Assembly: GCF_002797915.1 (NCBI RefSeq)
Contig: NZ_PGTY01000001.1
Span: forward strand, 434,001-498,000
Source of the DNA: Yoonia maricola
GTDB lineage: Bacteria > Pseudomonadota > Alphaproteobacteria > Rhodobacterales > Rhodobacteraceae
Direction: 5' to 3'
Length of the DNA: 64,000 nt
This document shows positions 59,228 to 64,000 of the stretch, in pieces. How positions within the stretch are numbered: position 1 is the first letter of the stretch; each line of letters opens with the position of its first letter. The notes beneath the pieces are model-generated. The model saw nothing but the letters and a program-made list of their open reading frames with translations, was not told the origin of the DNA and made no database searches. A program made the position numbers and the translations under genes.

Positions 59228-60168
59228 TGAGGCTGGTCCTTGAGGTGAGAGGCAGGGACGGCAGAGGCGCCGCCATGTGCGATGGCCCAGTTGGCGTTGG
59301 TCTTGATGCCGCCAAGCGGGAAGAAGTGAACGTTTGTGATGTTGAAGTCAGGATGTGCGGCCTTGTGGGCCGCCAGATCTGTCAGCACGTCCGTGGGTTC
59401 GAACGGCAACAAGAGCTTGCTGACATCCTTGGCGCGTTTTTGCAGGACCTTGAGTGAGGGACCGACGCCGCAGGCGATGGCGAATTTGATCATGGTTTGC
59501 AGTTTGGCGGGCCCTGCGATTCCGATATGGATTGGCAATGTGATGCCTGCGTCCTTGATCGCATCGGCCCATGCGATAATGGGTTTGGCCTCAAAGGCGA
59601 ATTGCGTGGCCAGCGCCATTTCGGCGTCAGTGGTATCGTTGAAACGCTGCTTCCAGTGCAGTGCTTCCATAACCAGTTTGTCCGAACCGTCTTTGTCAAT
59701 GTCACGGTTGCCTTCGGGGTGGCCTGCGACATGCAGGCGTTTGAAACCTGCTTTGTCGAAGAGGCCGCTTTCCAAAAGCTGCATCGAGGAATGGAAGTCG
59801 CCGTGCGGCTGTGTCACGCCACCGGCGAGCAAAAGCGCTTGATCGACGCCTGCTTCACCTTGATAGCGGGCAATCCAGTCAGCGAGCGTTGTCCCGTTTT
59901 TAATGATGCGTGCTGGGAAATGCGGCATAACAGCGTAGCCGTCGGCGGCAAGGCGTTTTGCCGTCGCGACCATGTCTTCGATCGGGGTGCCTTCGATATG
60001 CGCGATGTAAACTCGGGTACCTGCGGGCAGCAATTCGCGGAAGTTATCAACTTTTTCAGCGGTGCGCGGCATCACTTCGATGGAGTAGTCTTGCAGGAAC
60101 GCCTCTATCTGAGGGTTCGTTGTTGTGTCCGCAGTGTCTTTGGTTTTGCGGAATGAAAGCAATGACAT
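59224..60168 (-). CDS. Methylenetetrahydrofolate reductase family protein
   Basis: 314 residues from ATG 60168, preceded by CGGAGG; a longer frame exists but lacks such a site. TIM-barrel of the MetF superfamily: IEVMPRTAEKVDNFRELLPAGTRVYIAHIEGTPIEDM, LLLAGGVTQPHGDF and RLHVAGHPEGNRD are visible. Divergent from E. coli MetF, as in folate-linked demethylation clusters. It should oxidise methyl-THF to methylene-THF (reverse of MetF), working after the adjacent methyltransferase. Confidence 0.9.
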   Translation of the reverse strand: MSLLSFRKTKDTADTTTNPQIEAFLQDYSIEVMPRTAEKVDNFRELLPAGTRVYIAHIEGTPIEDMVATAKRLAADGYAVMPHFPARIIKNGTTLADWIARYQGEAGVDQALLLAGGVTQPHGDFHSSMQLLESGLFDKAGFKRLHVAGHPEGNRDIDKDGSDKLVMEALHWKQRFNDTTDAEMALATQFAFEAKPIIAWADAIKDAGITLPIHIGIAGPAKLQTMIKFAIACGVGPSLKVLQKRAKDVSKLLLPFEPTDVLTDLAAHKAAHPDFNITNVHFFPLGGIKTNANWAIAHGGASAVPASHLKDQPQ

Positions 60169-60212
60169 GAATGACCTCCGAAGGGCATGAAAAGGGGAAG
60201 GGGGCAGGGCCT

Positions 60213-60509
60213 TCAAGCCCAACCATCATTGGCGATAAGCGTTTTGATCCGTTCGACATCGTAGTCGGCGTCGATCTTGGCGACGGTGGCCTCTGCGGCT
60301 TCTTGGTCGCTGCCATCGACGGGAATGGGGTCTGCCTTGCGAAAGCCTGCCATGTAATCGTCAGACTCGGCTGCGCCTGATTTCATGGCGGCACGGTCTA
60401 TTGCCTGTTCAAACCGTTCGGGCAGGGGGAGCTTAACACCCCGGCGCCCGCGACCAACGATGACCTGGGCTGGCATATCGCGCCAGTAGACAATGGTGAC
60501 GTCAGCCAT
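60213..60509 (-). CDS. Small PF13769-type (virulence-factor-like) protein of the C1 cluster
   Basis: 98 residues beginning MADVTIVYWRDMPAQVIVG with GRGRRGVKLPLPERFEQAIDRAAM; the family is annotated as a virulence factor but in Rhodobacterales it co-occurs with methyltetrahydrofolate methyltransferase and MTHFR genes. AAGGGA lies near the ATG. The frame also has an ATG 24 codons upstream, so a longer form is possible. Function unknown; the constant neighbourhood suggests a small helper subunit of the C1 enzymes. Gap of 44 bases to the MTHFR-family gene. Confidence 0.85.
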   Translation of the reverse strand: MADVTIVYWRDMPAQVIVGRGRRGVKLPLPERFEQAIDRAAMKSGAAESDDYMAGFRKADPIPVDGSDQEAAEATVAKIDADYDVERIKTLIANDGWA

Positions 60510-60751
60510 AAGTGATTCCCTTAAATCTTCTTTCATCCGTTCTATCACCGCGCTTTGCCGCTCAATGTCGGTTTTCGACATGGCATATGCTCACAGCGAC
60601 CGTGCTGATTGCTAACCTGATGCGCCCCGCCAAAATAGTGCCTTCTATCATCATTATCTGCATAAAGGTTTTGTGGGGTCGCATCACAAGGCTTGTGCAA
60701 AGAGGTTTCCGCGCCTAGCTTGACTATAACACGACATAGGAGGGCGTAGTG

Positions 60752-61864
60752 ATGGCGCCCAAGCGTCCCAAAGGTGCGGGCGCGTTCCCGAAAGCGGTCG
60801 AGACCCCCGCGCCAAAACAGCCTGATCCGGCGGACCTTTATGCCGCACTGGATTTGGGCACGAACAGTTGCCGCATGCTGATCGCCCAACCCAAGGGCAG
60901 TCAGTTTCATGTGGTTGATAGTTTTTCCAAGTCCGTGCAACTGGGCGCGGGGCTGGAAAACACAGGCCGGTTGTCGCGCGCGTCGATGAATCGGACGATC
61001 TCTGCCATGCGCATTTGTCGCGAAAAGCTAAAGCGCCACGGCGTGTCGCATATGCGCCTTGTCGCGACCGAGGCCTGTCGGCGTGCTTTGAATGGTGCAA
61101 ATTTTGTTGCACAAGTACGTCGGGATACCGGGCTGAAGCTCGAGATTATCAAGCCTGAAGAAGAGGCGCGGTTGGCTGTCATTTCCTGTGCGCCACTGGT
61201 CAGCGTGAATACCGAACAATTGTTGGTCGTTGATATCGGAGGGGGGTCAACGGAACTGGTCTGGATCGATTTGACACATGTGCCGAAACGTGAACGGCCG
61301 CGTGCGATCATGCGTTTGCATGCGGGGTTCAAGTCTGATCCGGGGCCGTTTGCTGCGGCTAAAGTGGTCGACTGGATTTCAGTACCTTTAGGTGTGGCCA
61401 CCCTGCGCGATCAGTTTTCGGATGTTGAGGATGATGCAGCCCGGTTTGCCCTGATGAGCTGGTTCTTTGAAGAGAACCTTGAAGAGTTTTCACCCTATGC
61501 CGCTGCACAGGCGCGCGAGGGCTTTCAGATCATCGGCACGAGCGGCACCGTAACCACAGTGGCGTCGAGCCATTTGGGTCTGAAACGCTATGACCGCACC
61601 AAAGTCGATGGGTTGCGTATGACGTCTGACCAGATTGATACGGTGATCCGCGATTACCTCACGCTGGGCCCCGCTGGGCGCCGCGCTGATCCGCGCATCG
61701 GCAAGGACCGGCAAGCGCTGATCATGTCGGGTTCCGCCATCTTGCAGGCGCTGATGCGGCTTTGGCCAACGGACCGTTTGTCTGTCGCGGATCGTGGACT
61801 GCGCGAGGGCCTGCTTTATGCGCAGATGTCGGCGCATGGGGTCTTGGAAGATACGCCGTTTTAG
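60752..61864 (+). CDS. Ppx/GppA family phosphatase
   Basis: 370 residues from ATG 60752, with AGGAGG eight bases upstream; a GTG one codon earlier is in frame. Sugar-kinase/ASKHA fold: ALDLGTNSCRMLIA and VVDIGGGSTELVWID are the two phosphate loops, EEARLAVIS and IGTSGTVTTVAS follow. Hydrolyses polyphosphate or pppGpp; which one cannot be told. Shorter than E. coli Ppx, lacking the C-terminal HD-like half. It is 15 bases from rlmE and forms an operon with it. Confidence 0.93.
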   Translation: MAPKRPKGAGAFPKAVETPAPKQPDPADLYAALDLGTNSCRMLIAQPKGSQFHVVDSFSKSVQLGAGLENTGRLSRASMNRTISAMRICREKLKRHGVSHMRLVATEACRRALNGANFVAQVRRDTGLKLEIIKPEEEARLAVISCAPLVSVNTEQLLVVDIGGGSTELVWIDLTHVPKRERPRAIMRLHAGFKSDPGPFAAAKVVDWISVPLGVATLRDQFSDVEDDAARFALMSWFFEENLEEFSPYAAAQAREGFQIIGTSGTVTTVASSHLGLKRYDRTKVDGLRMTSDQIDTVIRDYLTLGPAGRRADPRIGKDRQALIMSGSAILQALMRLWPTDRLSVADRGLREGLLYAQMSAHGVLEDTPF

Positions 61865-61879
61865 GCGATAGGCGGGGCT

Positions 61880-62602
61880 ATGGCCAAGAAACCCACCAAA
61901 AAGAACACATCCGGGCGCGGACAGCGCGATTTGACCGTGAAGGTGAAAACCGCACGCGGGCGCAAGCTGAGCTCGACCCAATGGTTGCAGCGGCAGCTGA
62001 ACGACCCATACGTGAAGCGGGCGCAGACCGAAGGGTATCGGGGCCGTGCAGCCTATAAGATATTGGAACTGGACGATAAATATCGCTTTCTGGTGCCGGG
62101 CGCGCGCATTGTCGATCTGGGCTGTGCGCCGGGGGGATGGCTGCAAGTTGCGGTCAAACGCGCGAATACACTGGGTGAGCGGACAAGCAAGGCGCAAGGG
62201 TATGTGCTGGGTGTTGACCTGCAAGAGGTGGAGCCTGTGGCTGGGGCAGAGATTCACCAGTTGGATTTCATGGAAGATGACGCTGATCTGAAAGTGAAGG
62301 ACTGGCTGGGCGGCAAAGCCGATGTGGTGATGTCGGATATGGCCGCCTCCGCCTCTGGTCATAAACAGACCGATCACTTGCGGATCATCGCCCTTTGCGA
62401 AGCGGCGGCTTACTTTGCGTTCGATGTGCTGGAAGAGGGTGGGACTTTTGTTGCCAAGGTGCTGGCTGGCGGGGCCGAAGGGGATTTGCAGAAACTACTG
62501 AAGGCAAGGTTTACGAAGGTGGCGAATGTGAAGCCGCCCGCGTCGCGGTCGGATAGTTCAGAGAAGTTTGTGGTGGCGACGGGGTTTAAGGGCGCTGTTT
62601 AA
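61880..62602 (+). CDS. rlmE: 23S rRNA (uridine-2'-O)-methyltransferase
   Basis: 240 residues, longer than the E. coli enzyme by a basic N-terminal extension ([17 protein letters not shown]). [14 protein letters not shown] is the SAM loop; [16 protein letters not shown] and [13 protein letters not shown] carry the K-D-K-E catalytic set of the FtsJ family. It methylates U2552 of 23S rRNA (E. coli numbering) on the large subunit. It follows the Ppx/GppA gene, a pairing frequent in Rhodobacterales. Confidence 0.96.
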   Translation: MAKKPTKKNTSGRGQRDLTVKVKTARGRKLSSTQWLQRQLNDPYVKRAQTEGYRGRAAYKILELDDKYRFLVPGARIVDLGCAPGGWLQVAVKRANTLGERTSKAQGYVLGVDLQEVEPVAGAEIHQLDFMEDDADLKVKDWLGGKADVVMSDMAASASGHKQTDHLRIIALCEAAAYFAFDVLEEGGTFVAKVLAGGAEGDLQKLLKARFTKVANVKPPASRSDSSEKFVVATGFKGAV

Positions 62603-62731
62603 GTTGTGTGGTCGTCGATATAGCTGATTGGTAGGCGATGACGGCTATCATTTAATGCGCAAAGTTGAAGGCGTTGATTCAGAAGCCATACGGCCCTGCA
62701 AGCCGATACATTGCAGCGAGGAAAATAGCAC

Positions 62732-63277
62732 TTGGATTTATCATGGCTTCTTTTGATTTGTTTGATGGTTGGTCCGGCGGTCGCACACCTTAAGCATTTG
62801 CAACCAGCCGCGTTATTTGCAATTGTCGCAATCGTTTACGCGTTTTTCGGTAGTATTGGTTTTTTGGGCGACCAGGTAACTTCGGGTGATCCTTTGGACG
62901 TGCAAACCCCTTTCTCTTCGTATGATGTTGCGAAGGACTGGTGGCTTGCAATTCGTCTTGGTGCCGTCATGGCGTTTATGTCTGGGGTCATCTGGATGCA
63001 AACTTACGTGGGTGCGATGCAATACCCGCGTGTCACCAAAATGCTTTTCTGGCTGTTTCATCTTGGGATAATTACTGACAATTCGGCAGCGAAGTTCATC
63101 CTGTTCTTTTTCCCCGTGCCACAGCGATACACAGATTATGACACTTTTGCCGAACTCCTGTATCACATCACTCTGGTGGCTGAGTTGGTCGTAATTCTAG
63201 CGTTTTTAAGCCTAACATGTCTTCTGATGTGGTCCGCTGTTCGAAATTGGAAAAGACGCGGTTCACGTTCTATATGA
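62732..63277 (+). CDS. Uncharacterised multi-span membrane protein
   Basis: 181 residues with four or five hydrophobic helices (about 1-20, 25-45, 70-95, 110-130, 145-172). The TTG at 62732 is a weak start and an ATG further in cannot be excluded. Aromatic and less GC-rich than its neighbours. I recognise no family. It lies 130 bases after rlmE and ends 44 bases before a convergent DeoR-type gene. Confidence 0.65.
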   Translation: MDLSWLLLICLMVGPAVAHLKHLQPAALFAIVAIVYAFFGSIGFLGDQVTSGDPLDVQTPFSSYDVAKDWWLAIRLGAVMAFMSGVIWMQTYVGAMQYPRVTKMLFWLFHLGIITDNSAAKFILFFFPVPQRYTDYDTFAELLYHITLVAELVVILAFLSLTCLLMWSAVRNWKRRGSRSI

Positions 63278-63320
63278 GGTGTTTAAAAACTGATCGTTTG
63301 CAAACAAGGACGGCCATACA

Positions 63321-64000
63321 TTAAGCGGTTGAGCAGATTTGCGTCTCCCAATCGCTGCACCGATTGATCAGCGCCTCTGACGTCACCCGGTCGGTCACGA
63401 AGTGATCCACCTGCGCCAGTGACGCGATCTTGACCGGGGCTTTGCGCGTGAACTTCGTGCTGTCGGCGACAAGGATCGTTGCCCGTGCCGCTTTGATCAC
63501 CTGTTGGCTGACCCGTACTTCCTCGGGGTCGAAATCCAGCAGATCGCCGCTGAGGTCGATGGCCGAGGCGCCAATCACGGCGAAATCGACCTTGAACCGA
63601 TCAATCGCCAGGGCGGCAAGATCGCCCACCAGCCCGCCGTCTGACCGCCGCAGACTGCCGCCTGCCACCACCACATCGCAGCTGGGGTTTTGCGCTAAGA
63701 TGTTCGCTACGTTCAGGTTATTGGTCACCACCATCAGGTTACGGTGGGCGTGCAGGGCGTGGGCCACTGCCTCTGTCGTTGTTCCAATGTTGAGGAACAG
63801 CGAGGCGTTATCGGGGATCAGCTGGGCCGTGCGCCGTGCGATCCTGATTTTGATATCGCGGTTCAGCGCGCGTCTGTCGCCATAGCCGATGTTGCTAACG
63901 CCAGAGGGCAGGACGGCACCGCCGTGGATGCGCTCTAACAACCCCGCAGCACAAAGCTGGCGCAGGTCACGGCGGATGGTTTGCACGGCAACGCCTAATT
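63321..64000 (-). CDS. DeoR/GlpR family transcriptional regulator (N-terminus outside window)
   Basis: 226 codons visible, continuing past the right edge. The first residues in view (LGVAVQTIRRDLRQL) are the recognition helix of a DeoR helix-turn-helix, followed by the LERIHGGAV wing. The sugar-phosphate sensor domain has FLNIGTTTEAVAHAL (phosphate-binding loop), VVAGGSLRRSDGGLVGDLA and ILVADSTKF. DeoR-type regulators answer to sugar phosphates such as glycerol-3-phosphate; the regulated genes should lie beyond the window. Confidence 0.92.
   Translation of the reverse strand, partial: LGVAVQTIRRDLRQLCAAGLLERIHGGAVLPSGVSNIGYGDRRALNRDIKIRIARRTAQLIPDNASLFLNIGTTTEAVAHALHAHRNLMVVTNNLNVANILAQNPSCDVVVAGGSLRRSDGGLVGDLAALAIDRFKVDFAVIGASAIDLSGDLLDFDPEEVRVSQQVIKAARATILVADSTKFTRKAPVKIASLAQVDHFVTDRVTSEALINRCSDWETQICSTA

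Noticed and set aside
60510-60751. SAM-type riboswitch ahead of the C1 genes
   Set aside because: No matching conserved core or pseudoknot could be traced on the minus strand.

Overview
This window looks like chromosomal DNA of a marine-type alphaproteobacterium of the order Rhodobacterales (Roseobacter group or a close relative). The basis is a moderately high GC content, the family-level resemblance of most products to roseobacter proteins, a CckA hybrid kinase, a Mur/Fur-type regulator, an aglEFGAK alpha-glucoside operon with a divergent LacI-family repressor, and RACo/methyltetrahydrofolate corrinoid genes. No rRNA, prophage, transposase or CRISPR array was seen. Both window edges cut genes: a KefB/C-type antiporter on the left and a DeoR-family regulator on the right.

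Layout. 1-9.0 kb holds housekeeping genes mostly on the minus strand (enolase, a Mur/Fur regulator, a DMT exporter, a PhzF-like enzyme, tyrS), then anmK on plus. 9.2-14.5 kb has an outer-membrane barrel protein, a PEP mutase/ICL-family enzyme, an Ada-type repair protein, an aminotransferase, and a SoxR regulator with a textbook SoxR box facing a small cysteine protein and a VOC protein. 14.6-21.2 kb is accessory in character: a hypothetical gene, a 675-base decayed-looking stretch, a diguanylate cyclase, an ArsR-family protein with the two cysteines of persulfide sensors, and two outer-envelope genes (a PstS-like/OmpA fusion and a FadL-type protein) sharing AT-rich upstream elements. 21.3-34.5 kb contains cysS-cimA with a membrane-anchored gene between them, a phytoene-synthase-like gene, a split cobalamin cluster (cobB and cobA on minus, cbiD-cobK on plus), a glycosylase, a hydrolase, a degenerate GGDEF protein and an HNH endonuclease.

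34.5-38.4 kb is the zwf-pgl-pgi operon (entry to the Entner-Doudoroff and pentose-phosphate routes). It is preceded by a perfect 16-base palindrome whose core recurs between the repressor and transporter genes of the alpha-glucoside locus at 47.2-57.3 kb. That locus is bipolar: LacI repressor, GH1 beta-glucosidase and glucokinase run left, while aglE-F-G-A-K runs right. Together these genes import glucosides, hydrolyse them, phosphorylate glucose and feed glucose-6-phosphate to Zwf/Pgl; the shared operator suggests a single repressor coordinates uptake and central catabolism.

38.8-47.2 kb carries tRNA-Gly(CCC) with a clear sigma70 promoter, a RACo-like corrinoid-protein activator, a GST, guaB, an RsmB-like methylase and CckA. 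57.3-64 kb carries an HpcH/HpaI aldolase, a C1 cluster (methyltetrahydrofolate methyltransferase, MTHFR-family enzyme, small PF13769 protein), ppx/gppA, rlmE, a low-GC membrane protein and the DeoR fragment. I saw no clearly new multi-gene defence or mobile system. The most notable items are regulatory (SoxR box, LacI-type operator on zwf, shared AT-rich elements next to a putative sulfur sensor) and two proteins that keep a family's fold but have lost its catalytic residues (a GGDEF protein with an intact I-site, and a prepilin-peptidase-like protein).
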